This document shows, in pieces, positions 22,796-34,427 of a stretch of 64,000 nt of DNA (position 1 is the first letter of the stretch; the number at the start of each line of letters is the position of its first letter). The notes below the pieces were generated by a model. It did no database searches, was not told the origin of the DNA, and saw nothing but the letters and a program-made list of their open reading frames with translations. A program made the position numbers and the translations under genes. The DNA lies in contig NC_092675.1 in the NCBI RefSeq assembly GCF_964355755.1, forward strand, positions 6,358,312 through 6,422,311, in the 5' to 3' direction. Source of the DNA: Antedon mediterranea (Eukaryota; Echinodermata; Crinoidea; Comatulida; Antedonidae).

Positions 22796-24133
22796 CCGTA
22801 AATCTTCTAATTGTAACCCTGATTTATTATTCTTTGATTGTTGTTGTTTAGGGTGGGTTACTATTAGAAGGGGGTTACTTATTAGAGTAGTGGGTTACTA
22901 TTACTAATCTTAAATTAGGCACCTGAAAATAGTAACCCACCCCCAACATTTCCGGTCAGCAAATCATAGCAAAATAATAAAACAGTACGAATAAACAAAT
23001 TTGGTTGAACTCTAACTTTATCTAATAAACTAAAAAACACTCAATCCTCCCCACTCCCGAGATCAACATGCATTATCTCCTTATTTCCAAAATACGGCTG
23101 CATCATAAATGGGTCAGTCTAATTACCGAAAACAACCGAAAACAACCGAAAATAACCGAAAACAACCGAAAACAACCACAAACAACCGAAAACAAACCGA
23201 AAAAAAAATTTAAAAAATCTAAATACCGAAAACAAATTTTGTATAATATTTTTTTTAATGTCGCCCTCTATTGATGGGTGTTTCTAAAGCTAAGACCATA
23301 CAGAGGCGCAAAAGTCATGGAAGACCCTAAGAAATGGTAGTGTGCACAAAATACAACTCAAAATCGTACAAATTCAATGAAATAGATTACATTTACTTAC
23401 AAAATCTATAAACCCATTTCGTTTTTAGTCTTTTAAAAAACAAAGCATGATTTTATCTAACTTTGCGTTTTTTCGTCCCCGGTTTTCGTCACTGACTTAT
23501 TAAGTGAATACTGAAGCGATTAAGGATAAAAACGTTATTTACTTTCTATACTATGGATTAACATATTCACAATTATTGTAAGGAGTAATGCGCTGGTTTC
23601 TGGATCAAAAATCGAAAGACTAAAATTAAAATATTTTTATAGATTCTGTAAGTAAATGCGATGTTATCATTGATTGATTGCATGATTTTTAGTTGTATTT
23701 TGTGCACAAGGGTCTTCCTTGGCTTTTGCGCGCGCGGTTTTGTCTCTGTTATGGTCTAAGATTTAGAAACACCCATCAATAGAGGGCGACATTTAAAAAA
23801 TATTATACAAATTTGTTTTCGGTATCATAGATTATTTTATTTTGTTTTCGGTTTGTTTTCGGTTGTTTATGGTTGTTTTCGGTTGTTTGTGGTTGTTTTC
23901 GGTTGTTTAGGGTTGTTTTCGGTTATTTTCGGTTGTTTTCGGTTGTTTTCGGTAATTAGACTGACCGTCATAAATGACCAGTCATTTTGTCAATAGTGTT
24001 TGTGACTTTAATTGCAACCCCCATGGTTACTATTAGAGTAGTGGGTTATTATTATAGATTGACTTATAAGGTGGTGGATTACTATTAGAAGGGGGGTTAC
24101 TATTAGAGTGTGGGTTACTATTAGAAGATTTAT
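22796..24133. mobile_element. MITE (TA-type) carrying a nested foldback element
   Basis: The outer ends are CCGTAAATCTTCTAAT at 22796 and ATTAGAAGATTTAT at 24133. Inward are GTTACTATTAGAG-type repeats in both arms. The intact form, without the insertion, is at 59897-60325. Here the element is split by the foldback at 23111-23967. Confidence 0.8.
23103..23976. mobile_element. nested foldback with CCGAAAACAA minisatellite arms
   Basis: About 857 bp. It starts GGTCAGTCTAATTACCG (23112) and ends CGGTAATTAGACTGACC (23966), with TCATAAAT(G) on both sides (23103 and 23968), an 8-9 bp target duplication. The arms are runs of CCGAAAACAA units (left 23127-23200, right 23830-23955), then GTCGCCCTCTATTGATGGGT and its complement. 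Inside, GAAATGGTAGTGTGCACAAA (23331) is shared with the large foldback at 14656, so the two are related. Confidence 0.85.
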
Positions 24134-24749
24134 CAAGTCTAATCTCTAGACTAGGCATAGAGTAGGCCTAGTCCTCCTATTATTAATAATTACTTTATTA
24201 GGTAATAATTATATACACTCACTAGCCTTGGCCTAATGTTCAGTAACTTCCTTGAACTTTAAAATATTTAATCTCTTAAAATCTAATAAATTTAAGTTTA
24301 AGTATAATACAAAACTAAAAAAAAAGTATCAGTAATTTACGAAATAATTGAGCAAGAGTTTCCTGTTTCCAAAACGGAATTAGGCCTTAGTTGGAAAATC
24401 CCTTTCATAATTAGCATCATGACCAGGTATATAAAATATACCAAATTGGCTAGTTGAGAATTCTCAACTATTACCGCAGTACGCCTGTAACGACGAAGCC
24501 TACCGGTATAATGGGATAGGCTGATTTCCTTGTTAACTTAAGGGGTCATTTAATTACTGAATTATGATTGGTAGTAAAGGAAATTTACTGGAATCCTATT
24601 GGATGGTAAGGTGGTAGTAGGACCATGTCCATCCCATTGCAGTAATAAAGTTGAGCCACCTGCGACCATTACAATGTCCTACCATGCTAATGTAGGAGTG
24701 GGGAAATGTTATGCTTACTACTGTTTCTTTTAATAATTTAGTACAATTA

Positions 24750-26640
24750 ATAAGAATAAAGAATACTGTACACTTAACAATATACAACAAATAACATTAA
24801 TGTACGATGTAGTTTAACACTGTTCTCAACTATAGTCATTTTGGTATACTTGAGCACATTGATAAAGAATAGGATAAACTTAACAATATACAACAAATAA
24901 CATTAATGTACGATCCCGTTTAACACTGTTCTCAACTATAGTCATTTTGGTATACTTGAGCACAGTGATAAAGAATAGGATAAACTTAACAATATACAAC
25001 AACAATGTACGATCCCGTTTAACACTGTTCTCAACTATAGTCATTTTGGTATACTTGAGCACAGTGATAAAGAATAGGATAAACTTAACAATATACAACA
25101 AAAAACATTAATGTACGATCCAGTTTAACACTGTTCTCAACTATAGTCATTTTGGTATACTTGAGAACAGTTATAAAGAATAGGATAAACTTAACAATAT
25201 ACAACAAAAAACATTAATGTACGATCCCGATTAACACTGTTCTCAACTATAGTCATTTTGGTATACTTAAGCACAGTGATAAAGAATAGGATAAACTTAG
25301 CAATATACAACAAAAAACATTAATGTACGATCCAGTTTAACACTGTTCTCAACTATAGTCATTTTGGTATACTTGAGAACAGTGATAAAGAATAGGATAA
25401 ACTTAACAATATACAACAAAAAACATTAATGTACGATCCCGTTTAACACTGTTCTCAACTATAGTCATTTTGGTATACTTGAGCACAGTGATAAAGAATA
25501 GGATAAACTTAATAATATACAACAAATAACATTAATGTACGATCCAGTTTACCACTGTTCTCAACTATAGTCATTTTGGTATACTTGAGCACAGTGATAA
25601 AGAATAGGATAAACTTAAAAATATACAACAAAAAACATTAATGTACGATCCAGTTTAACACTGTTCTCAACTATAGTCATTTTGGTATACTTGAGCACAG
25701 TGATAAAGAATAGGATAAACTTAAAAATATACAACAAAAAACATTAATGTACGATCCAGTTTAACAATGTTCTCAACTATAGTTATTTTGGTATACTTGG
25801 AGAACAGTGATAAAGAATAGGATAAACTTAACAATATACAACAAAAAACATTAATGTACGATCCAGTTTAACTCTGTTCTCAACTATAGTCATTTTGGTA
25901 TACTTGAGAACAGTGATAAAGAATAGGATAAACTTAACAATATACAACAAAAAACATTAATGTACGATCCAGTTTAACACTGTTCTCAACTATAGTTATT
26001 TTGGTATACTTGAGAACAGTGATAAAGAATAGGATAAACTTAACAATATACAACAAAAAACATTAATGTACGATCCAGTTTAACTCTGTTCTCAACTATA
26101 GTCATTTTGGTATACTTGAGAACAGTGATAAAGAATAGGATAAACTTAACAATATACAACAAAAAACATTAATGTACGATCCAGTTTAACTCTGTTCTCA
26201 ACTATAGTCATTTTGGTATACTTGAGCACAGTGATAAAGAATAGGATAAACTTAACAATATACAACAAAAAACATTAATGTACGATCCCGTTTAACACTG
26301 TTCTCAACTACGGTCATTTTGGTATACTTGAGCACAGTGATAAAGAATAGGATAAACTTAATAATATACAACAAATAACATTAATGTACGATCCAGTTTA
26401 CCACTGTTCTCAACTATAGTCATTTTGGTATACTTGAGCACAGTGATAAAGAATAGGATAAACTTAACAATATACAACAAAAAACATTAATGTACGATCC
26501 CGTTTACCACTGTTCTCAACTATAGTCATTTTGGTATACTTGAGCACAATATACAACAAATAACATTAATGTACACGATTCTGTTTAACACTGTTCTCAA
26601 CTATAGTCATTTTCATATACTTGAGCACAGTGATAATATG
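24750..26640. repeat. 106-bp satellite array, left arm
   Basis: About 17 tandem monomers; successive ATGTACGATC words fall at 25111, 25217 and 25323. Each monomer contains TGTTCTCAA...TTGAGAACA (or TTGAGCACA), a 9-bp inverted repeat around a 20-base loop. Monomers differ by few substitutions (CCCG/CCAG, GAGAAC/GAGCAC), which suggests recent homogenisation. Short ORFs here are repeats of one frame and are not genes. Confidence 0.95.
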
Positions 26641-27840
26641 AAAAACATAATAACACTATAATATTTGTAGATGAATGACGCGGACACGTACATATGTTCA
26701 TAAGTAATTGATATAAATTGACTTTTAAAAGTGGAATTAACACAAATGATTGTAGATAAATATGACGTGAATTGCACGTACATAATGTTGATGAGTAGTA
26801 TATTTATATAAATCGACTTTGAAAAGTGAAATAACACTAATATTTGTAGATGAATATGACGTGGACACGTACATATGTTGAATGAGTATATTGATATAAA
26901 TCGACTTTTAAAAGTGAAATAACACTATTGATTGTAGATGAATATGACGTGGACAAGTACATTTATTGATGAGTATATTGATATAAATCGACTTTTAAAA
27001 GTGAAATAACACTATTAGTTGTACACTATTGATCATATATGAATATGACGTGAATTGCACGTACATGTGGATGAGTAGGCCTATATTGATATAATTGACT
27101 TCGAAAAGTGAAATAACACTGATTTGTAAATGAATATGACGTGGACAAGTACATTTATTGATGAGTATATTGATAAATCGACTTTTAAAAGTGAAATAAC
27201 ACTAATATTTATAGATGAATATGACGTGGACACGTACATATGTTGATGAGTATATTGATATAAATCGACTTTTAAAAGAGGAATTAACACTATTGATTGT
27301 AGACGTGAATTGCACGTACATATGTTGATGAGTGTATTGATATAAATCGACTAAACGTTAAATAACACTATCTTGTACAAGTACCCTCACTTGCACTGAT
27401 GAAGGGCTAGTGTTGCCCGAAAACTCTGCTAACTTTTCTGGCTGTCTTACTTTATCGTTTTGATTTAGCTTTTCGCTTCTTTTTTTGTATCTCCATTGAG
27501 ACCACAGCATTGTTATTATTTCAGTATTTTGCCTTTGGATTAATGACTGTAGATGATATGACATTTATGTTGATATAGTATATAGTTTTGTATATATAAT
27601 ATGCACACGTACATACGTTGATAGGTATTGATATAAATAGATTTTTAAAAGTACGGTAATAGACACTTTATTTGTAGATGAATACGACATGGACAAGTTG
27701 CAATAAATTCTATCGTTATATCGTATGTTGATGAGTATTGATATAAATCGACTTTTTTAAAGTGGAATAACACTAAAATGTATAGATGGATATGGCCTCA
27801 ACAAGTATTGTATTAAGCGGTACTGTATATTGATAGACTT
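26640..27840. repeat. second minisatellite, unit about 85-95 bp
   Basis: Degenerate tandem units containing GTAGATGAATATGACGTGGA, CACGTACATATGTTGATGAG and ATAAATCGACTTTTAAAAGT, each repeated about a dozen times with indels. At 27370-27560 the array is interrupted by a dispersed-repeat fragment (ACTGATGAAGGGCTAGTGTT). Confidence 0.85.
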
Positions 27841-28019
27841 CATACCTGTAATGTCAATGAAATCTGGCAACAAGAATTGTGTTTGATCCTCCTAATAGTA
27901 TTCTAATAATCTTGGTTTGTAAAGGAGGCATGAAAAATCTAAACGCATAGCCAGGGGAGGGGTTGGAGTTTCGAACAAACTTCCCTGTGCCCGTCGTACG
28001 GTTTTTGTGAACTTTTTAG

Positions 28020-28112
28020 TAGCGTGCAAACGCGACTCTACAGCTCACTATGTCGATCGGTCGGTCGGTAAACACCAACTCAAATTTGAGCACGCGACTG
28101 CAGCCATGTATA
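28020..28112. repeat. dispersed repeat, pair with 50795-50890
   Basis: ACGCGACTCTACAGCTCACT, a GGTCGGTCGGT run and GACTGCAGCCATGTATA occur in the same order and orientation at 50795-50890. Function and full boundaries are unknown. Confidence 0.7.
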
Positions 28113-28199
28113 GGCCTATGGCCTGTTTATACTAGAAATCAGCAGTGAAAGTATATGTAAATAATATGTGTTAATATAGAATTAGTTTTTTTTATTTAA

Positions 28200-30800
28200 T
28201 AAATAGTATTAAAGTTGATCTTATTCTTTATCTGTGATTAATTATACTCAAATGACTATAGTTTAAAACAGTATTAAACGGCATCTTACATTAATGTTAT
28301 TTGCTGTTTATTCAAAGTTTATCCTATTCTTTATCACTGTGCTCAAATATACCAAAATGACTATAGCCTAGTTGAGAACAGTGTTAAACTGGATCGTACA
28401 TTAATGCTATTTGTTGTATATTATTAAGTTTATCCTATTCTTTATCACTGTGCTTAAGTATACCAAAATGACTATAGTTGAGAACAGTGTTAAACGGGAT
28501 CGTACATTAATGTTTTTTGTTGTATATTGTTAAGTTTATCCTATTCTTTATCACTGTGCTCAAGTATACCAAAATGACTATAGTCGAGAACAGTTTTAAA
28601 CTGGATCGTACATTAATGTACGTTTTTTGTTCGTATCCGGATATTCACCCCCTGGACATTTACCCCCCGGAAAACTACCCCCCGGACAACCACCACCTGG
28701 ACCACTACCCCCTTAGGACAACTACCCCTTTAGGACAACTACCCCCCGGACAAATACCCCCCGGACAACTACCCCCTTAGGACAACTACCCCCTTAGGAC
28801 GACTACCCCCTGGACAACTACCCCCCGGACAATTACCCCCTAGGAACAATTACCCCCCGGACAATTACCCCCCGGACAATTACCCCACCCCCGGGTAATT
28901 ACCCCGCGGACAACTACCTCTGACACAATACTCCCCGTAGGACAACTACTTCCTGGACAATACTCCGAGGGAAAATAATCTTTTAGGACAACTACCTCCG
29001 TAGGACAACTAACCCCTGGACAACTAACCCCTGGACAATTACCCCCGGACAATTACCCCCTAGGAACAATTACCCCTGAACAATTACCCCTTGACAATTA
29101 CCCCCGGAGAATTACACCCCCCCCCCCCCCCACTGTTCTCAAGTATACCAAAATGACTATAGTTGAGAACAGTGTTAAACTGGATCGTACATTAATGTTT
29201 TTTGTTGTATATTGTTAAGTTTATCCTATTCTTTATCACTGTTCTCAAGTATACCAAAATGACTATAGTTGAGAACAGTTGTAAACTGGATCGTACATTA
29301 ATGTTTTTTGTTGTATATTTTTAAGTTTATCCTATTCTTTATCACTGTGCTCAAGTATACCAAAATGACTATAGTTGAGAACAGTGTTAAACTGGATCGT
29401 ACATTAATGTTTTTTGTTGTATATTTTTAAGTTTAGGCCTATCCTATTCTTTATCACTGTGCTCAAGTATACCAAAATGACTATAGTCGAGAACAGTGTT
29501 AAACTGGATCGTACATTAATGTACGTTTTTTGTTGTATATTGTTAAGTTTATCCTATTCTTTATCACTGTTCTCAAGTATACCAAAATGACTATAGTTGA
29601 GAACAGTGTTAAACTGGATCGTACATTAATGTTTTTTGTTGTATATTGTTAAGTTTATCCTATTCTTTATCACTGTTCTCAAGTATACCAAAATGACTAT
29701 AGTTGAGAACAGTGGTAAACTGGATCGTACATTAATGTTATTTGTTGTATATTATTAAGTGTATCCTATTCTTTATCACTGTGCTCAAGTATACCAAAAT
29801 GACTATAGTCGAGAACAGTGTTAAACGGGATCGTACATTAATGCTATTTGTTGTATATTATTAAGTTTATCCTATTCTTTACCACTGTGCTCAAGTATAC
29901 CAAAATGACTATAGTCGAGAACAGTGTTAAACGGGATCATACCTTAATGCTATTTGTTGTATATTATTAAGTTTATCCTATTCTTTATCACTGTGCTTAA
30001 GTATACCAAAATGACTATAGTTGAGAACAGTGTTAAACTGGATCGTACATTAATGTTATTTGTTGTATATTATTAAGTTTATCCTATTCTTTATCACTGT
30101 GCTCAAGTATACCAAAATGACTATAGTTGAGAACAGTGTTAAACTGGATCGTACATTAATGCTATTTGTTGTATATTATTAAGTTTATCCTATTCTTTAT
30201 CACTGTTCTCAAGTATACCAAAATGACTATAGTTGAGAACAGTGTTAAACGGGATCGTACATTAATGTTTTTTGTTGTATATTGTTAAGTTTATCCTATT
30301 CTTTATCACTGTGCCCAAGTACACCAAAATGACTATAGTTGAGAACAGTGTTAAACGGGATCGTACATTAATGTTATATGTTGTATATTGTTAAGTTTAT
30401 CCTATTCTTTATCACTGTGCTCAAGTATACCAAAATGACTATAGTTGAGAACAGTGTTAAACTACATCGTACATTAATGTTATTTGTTGTATATTGTTAA
30501 GTTTATCATATTCTTTATCACTGTGCTCAAGTATACCAAAATGACTATAGTTGAGAACAGTGTTAAACGGGATCATACATTAATGTTATTTGTTGTATAA
30601 TGTTAAGTTTATCCTATTCTTTATCACTGTTCTCAAGTATACCAAAATGACTATAGTTGAGAACAGTGTTAAACTGGATCGTACATTAATGTTTTTTGTT
30701 GTATATTGTTAAGTTTATCCTATTCTTTATCACTGTGCTCAAGTATACCAAAATGACTATAGTTGAGAACAGTGTTAAACGGGATCGTACATTAATTTTA
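28200..30800. repeat. 106-bp satellite array, right arm (inverted)
   Basis: The same monomer as 24750-26640 in opposite orientation, e.g. AAGTATACCAAAATGACTAT followed by AGTTGAGAACAGTGTTAAAC. There are about four monomers before and about sixteen after the C-rich insertion at 28636-29120. Together with the left arm it makes a very large interrupted palindrome. Confidence 0.95.
28636..29120. repeat. C-rich minisatellite inside a satellite monomer
   Basis: Runs of GGACAACTACCCCC-type units, 15-17 bases each, with every purine-containing step followed by four to six C. It begins after TTTTTTGTTCGTATCCGGAT and ends at a run of C next to CACTGTTCTCAAG, so it replaces the middle of one 106-bp monomer. 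The complementary strand has many G runs that could form quadruplexes. Confidence 0.9.
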
Positions 30801-30829
30801 TCCTTTGCTTTACTGTGCTTTGATTTGAT

Positions 30830-31830
30830 AAGCAAGTTTGGTTGCCCCGCCCGCGATTTTTTTTTTCGTACATAAGTTGGGGACCCCCTCATGAAACGTC
30901 ACCAAATAAACATGAATAATTCATCAGTTAAATTTGTTGTTCCGTGTGCACCCAAGCGTATAGCAACAAGAAGTGATTACACAACTGCGATACGATAAAC
31001 GATACTTTCTACAGTAGGCCTAGGATTATAAGTCAATTCACGTGATTGCCTTCGCGCACTCTTCTTCACACAAAATGTGTCGAGTCGAGGCTAATCGACA
31101 GCTAGGCAAGACATTAAACCATGGAGGTATATTTTTATACCTCCATGATTAAACTAAGTAGTAATTCATTGGACATAGCCCAAAGAAAGCTTAGAGCCAC
31201 AAGAATAAAGAATGTGTATATAATTTGTGTACTGTATTTTTTTAATTCTGCTATTTTATTATCAAACAATATGCATGTACTCAAAGGAACTTTAAAAATG
31301 CCCGTATATGAACACATGAGAATAAAAAATGTATTTTTGTGTAATGTTTATTGTTTAATTTTGCTGACTTATTACTCGGATTGTGTCATACCAAAGATAA
31401 CTATCTTTGGTCATACCTAACACACACACGTCACACACACCCCCACACAGCTACTACTAGAATAGACACACATGGGTTTAGAGACTAATAATTAGGCCTA
31501 ATAGTATTAATAGAAACTATAATTTTAACACGTAATTCTTTAGTAATAAATTATATTAAAAACACCATAAACTAAAGGCTGATTATTTCGACAATCCACA
31601 CACAACGCCGCTATCTTCTATGAAATCGCACGCCGCAACAACAGCGGAGATAGGCCTAGAATCGTACCGCACTTGTGTGCTCACTTCTTTCTTGTTGCTA
31701 TACGCTTGGGTGCACACGGAACAAGAAAATTTAACTGATGAATTATTCATGTTTATTTTGTGACGTTTCATGAGGGGGTCCCCAACTTATGTACGAAAAA
31801 AAAAATCGCGCCCCGCCCCCATATGCTGCC
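30830..31830. mobile_element. foldback element within the 7.7-kb element
   Basis: The left arm (30835-30990; GTACATAAGTTGGGGACCCC, AATAATTCATCAGTTAAATT) is the inverse of the right arm (31640-31830). The centre contains a perfect 12-bp hairpin CATGGAGGTATA-tttt-TATACCTCCATG at about 31120-31147. There is no transposase ORF; small ORFs inside the arms mirror each other. Confidence 0.8.
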
Positions 31831-32349
31831 TACTAAATTACGATTCCCTAGCTTTTCTATAAAAATTGAAGTACCCACAATGCACGTTATACGGAAGTCA
31901 TAGTCTTGTAAAATACAGACACAATAGTTTTTATCGTATTGTTTTCATTTAAATATCACTAAGATTGTCTTAAACTACAAACAACTAAAATTAGTGAAGG
32001 TATGCAAGTGTTTCTAAATATTTATTACTGGTAGTATTAATACAATTTGGATTATATCATTTTCCAGAAAGGTAGAAAAAACATAAAATAGTTGAGAATT
32101 CTCAACTAGCCAGGATGGTATAGGAAATATAGCTCTCATGACATCACTCATCCCCGTTCATGCGTGTTAGCCGGTGATTGGCCAGTAATTTTTTCCCCCC
32201 AATGATTGAGCAGCACAGCACAGCACAGCACGTACTGTTATAGGTTCTTTGCTTATACTTTATTTATATTTCTACCAAATAATTACTACATGATTTCTGG
32301 GTAGGCATTATTTGTTTAATGAGAAGAATACAATCTGTTTAAACTGACA

Positions 32350-33235
32350 TTTTATTGAGTCAATTCACCAATTCTGTGTTGAAAATTTGAATAATAAATC
32401 TTTCTTAATCAGTTACAAAATGAGTTACAAATCATATTTATACAATAATGTAGTGTTATTTTCTTATTTCTAATAAATTCTAAAATTTCTGAAAACCATT
32501 ATAATTTTCACAATTTTACAATATTGATTCTTAAACCAAATTTGTTATTTTTCCTAATCATTCTGAAAATATACAGTAGGGCTACTGTCAACACACTCAA
32601 TTTTCTAAACTTTCTGAAAACAAACAACTGTCCCAAAAGAAACATATTAATTGTCCAATTTTTGAAAAATCCAAAATGTTAAAATTTTATGTAACAAATC
32701 TTAAAACTAAGTTATTTTTAAATTTTTTTGTAAACATTAAAAATTAATTGTATTTACTTTCTAATTAGTTACTTCCTGACTTTATTTTAGTTTATAAACT
32801 AGGCCTAGGGGAAGAGTGAAATTCTTGTCTGATAAACTTGTGACTTGATGAGAAGTTCATATTAAATATTTATACTGTACATTTAACTGTTATCAATAAC
32901 AAAATCAGTATATTAACAATAACATTTGTTAAAGTTTATAATTTGTTTACACAAGTGATTGTTTTTGGAGATCTGGAGAACGAACAAGTAATAATTGTTA
33001 TTAAGAGACTTTGTTGTTTGATCTTTCTTTTTGTACATGCATGTGGCATCACAAACTACATCAAAAAGAGATCTAGGCCTGGGTGGTGTGTGAGAGAGTA
33101 GATTATAATTACAGTATTTTGTTTTTGATAGACCTGAACAAGAAAGATGATAATATATTTTCTTACACAACAATTTTTTATGCCTAATCTTTAAAAAGAC
33201 TACTATTTTATTATCGATGTTGGCTCATTGTTTTG
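32350..33235 (-). other. 3' flank of TRIM copy 3
   Basis: AT-rich, no exon recognised. Stretches such as TGAAAATTTGAATAATAAAT and TTTCTAAACTTTCTGAAAAC resemble sequences at 18600-18800, 20990 and 35085, marking the repeating TRIM duplication unit. Confidence 0.45.
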
Positions 33236-34427
33236 TTAAATAAGTTTAGATCGAATAGTTCCAATGGAATTAGCTTGTGTAGTAAGAGATCCATTTTCTT
33301 GAAAATAAAACAATCGCGATGAATTTTCTTGTTGTTGTTGTTTCAGTTGTTCTTTTATCAGCATTTCCTGGCCAAAAAGTTTTTTTTTTTTTATTAGCTT
33401 TCTTAAACTTATTCTGATGCACTTTTGGATGAAAAACATTAGCTTCGCTTCTACTACCAATCATTTTATGAGCTTCATTCAAAATGTTATCAGCATCAAA
33501 TAAGGCTGCACTAGGCTGAGGTGCTTTGACTAATGTGTCTATGAACAAAGATGTATTCTGCAGTTGCACTATTTTCTCTTCTTTAACTTTCTTTTCATTC
33601 AGACGTTCTACCGACATTTGTTGATTACGTTCATCCAGGTTATCCAACAAGATTTGTGCAGACTGGTTAATTTTCCAACAGAGGATCTTAGCATGTTGTT
33701 TTATTACTGTTTCACATTCCTTTATCGACTGATTCTGTTTTTCTGTATCCAGAATGTGCTGTTGTAATTCAGCCTTCATATCTTTTTCTTTAGTATTACA
33801 ATCGTATAACATGTTATCAGCTTCATATTTGAATCTTTCAAATGCTGCATCAAGCTCTTGTAAATTATGCCCTTTATGAGTGACAACAGTGCATTTCATA
33901 CAGACCGGTACAGAACAGGTGCCACAGTAAAACTCAACAGCAACACTTGTGTGTTTTGGACACATAACTGGCTTTGCTGAACTGCGTTCCTTTGCATCCA
34001 TGGACATATACTGGTTCAATGACATCACGGTATGATCTCGAAGAGCAGGGATCTTACAGTGATTTTCAGAACACTGGCTGCAAAGATATGCTGAACACTC
34101 CATACAGTGTGCAGCGGCTACTTTATTACACATAACACAACTTTTCACACTTGCTACATTTCCTTTCGTTTCTTTAGTGTACTCAAGTAGTTGATTGATG
34201 AAACAACTTGATGGTAGGCCACCCACACCATTACTTGGAACCTGGAATTCTTCACGGCACATCGGACATGATAACATTCCACCATTTCTCTCTACCCAAT
34301 CTTGAATACACTTCAAACAAAATGAATGCTGACAGCCTAGGGTCTTTGGAGTTTGAAATACCTCATGGCATATGGAACACAGAAGAACTTTTTCATTAAT
34401 ATCGTTGATTACTTTAGCAGTGGCCAT
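33236..34427 (-). CDS. TRIM (RBCC) protein, copy 3, frameshifted near the C-terminus
   Basis: The ATG frame runs 385 residues to 33270. The RING (C17...C57, CPMC), B-box 1, B-box 2 and coiled coil are intact, with DTLVKAPQPSAALFD after the coil. At a run of 13 A on the minus strand (33380-33392) the frame is lost: the ATG frame ends in an unrelated sequence, while the neighbouring frame encodes the family tail (LFYFQENGSLTT...SIGTIRS) and stops at 33236. A one-unit change in the homopolymer separates the two. It may be a sequencing or assembly error, a polymorphism or a real C-terminal change. A TTTTTAG acceptor-like site precedes the ATG as in copy 1. Confidence 0.9.

Larger units (their letters stand above)
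24417..32142. mobile_element. 7.7-kb TIR element with inverted satellite arms
   Basis: The element 24424-32135 is flanked by TCATGAC on both sides (24417-24423, 32136-32142). Its terminal inverted repeats align without gaps for about 48 bp, with an identical 26-bp core containing TGGCTAGTTGAGAATTCTC. The same flank without insertion is present upstream of TRIM copy 1 (18480-18510), giving an empty-site comparison. Inside: a 106-bp satellite array (24750-26640), a second minisatellite (26640-27840), the 106-bp array in opposite orientation (28200-30800) with a C-rich insertion, and a foldback (30830-31830). No transposase was found. Confidence 0.8.

Noticed and set aside
24750-26640. CRISPR-like regular spacing
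   Set aside because: The entire 106-bp unit is repeated with no unique spacers, and the host is a eukaryote.
27390-27440. CTGATGA, a GGGC/GCCC stem and GAAA resembling a hammerhead ribozyme core
   Set aside because: There is an extra A between CTGATGA and stem II, and I could not pair stems I and III with a proper NUH cleavage site. It is more likely a dispersed-repeat fragment.
28517-29052. Proline- and glycine-rich ORFs in the C-rich block
   Set aside because: Low-complexity translation of the GGACAACTACCCCC minisatellite on both strands.
24596-30892. Repeated small ORFs (MLYIVKFILFF type) across the satellite
   Set aside because: They are translations of the 106-bp monomer in whichever frame is open and show no coding constraint.
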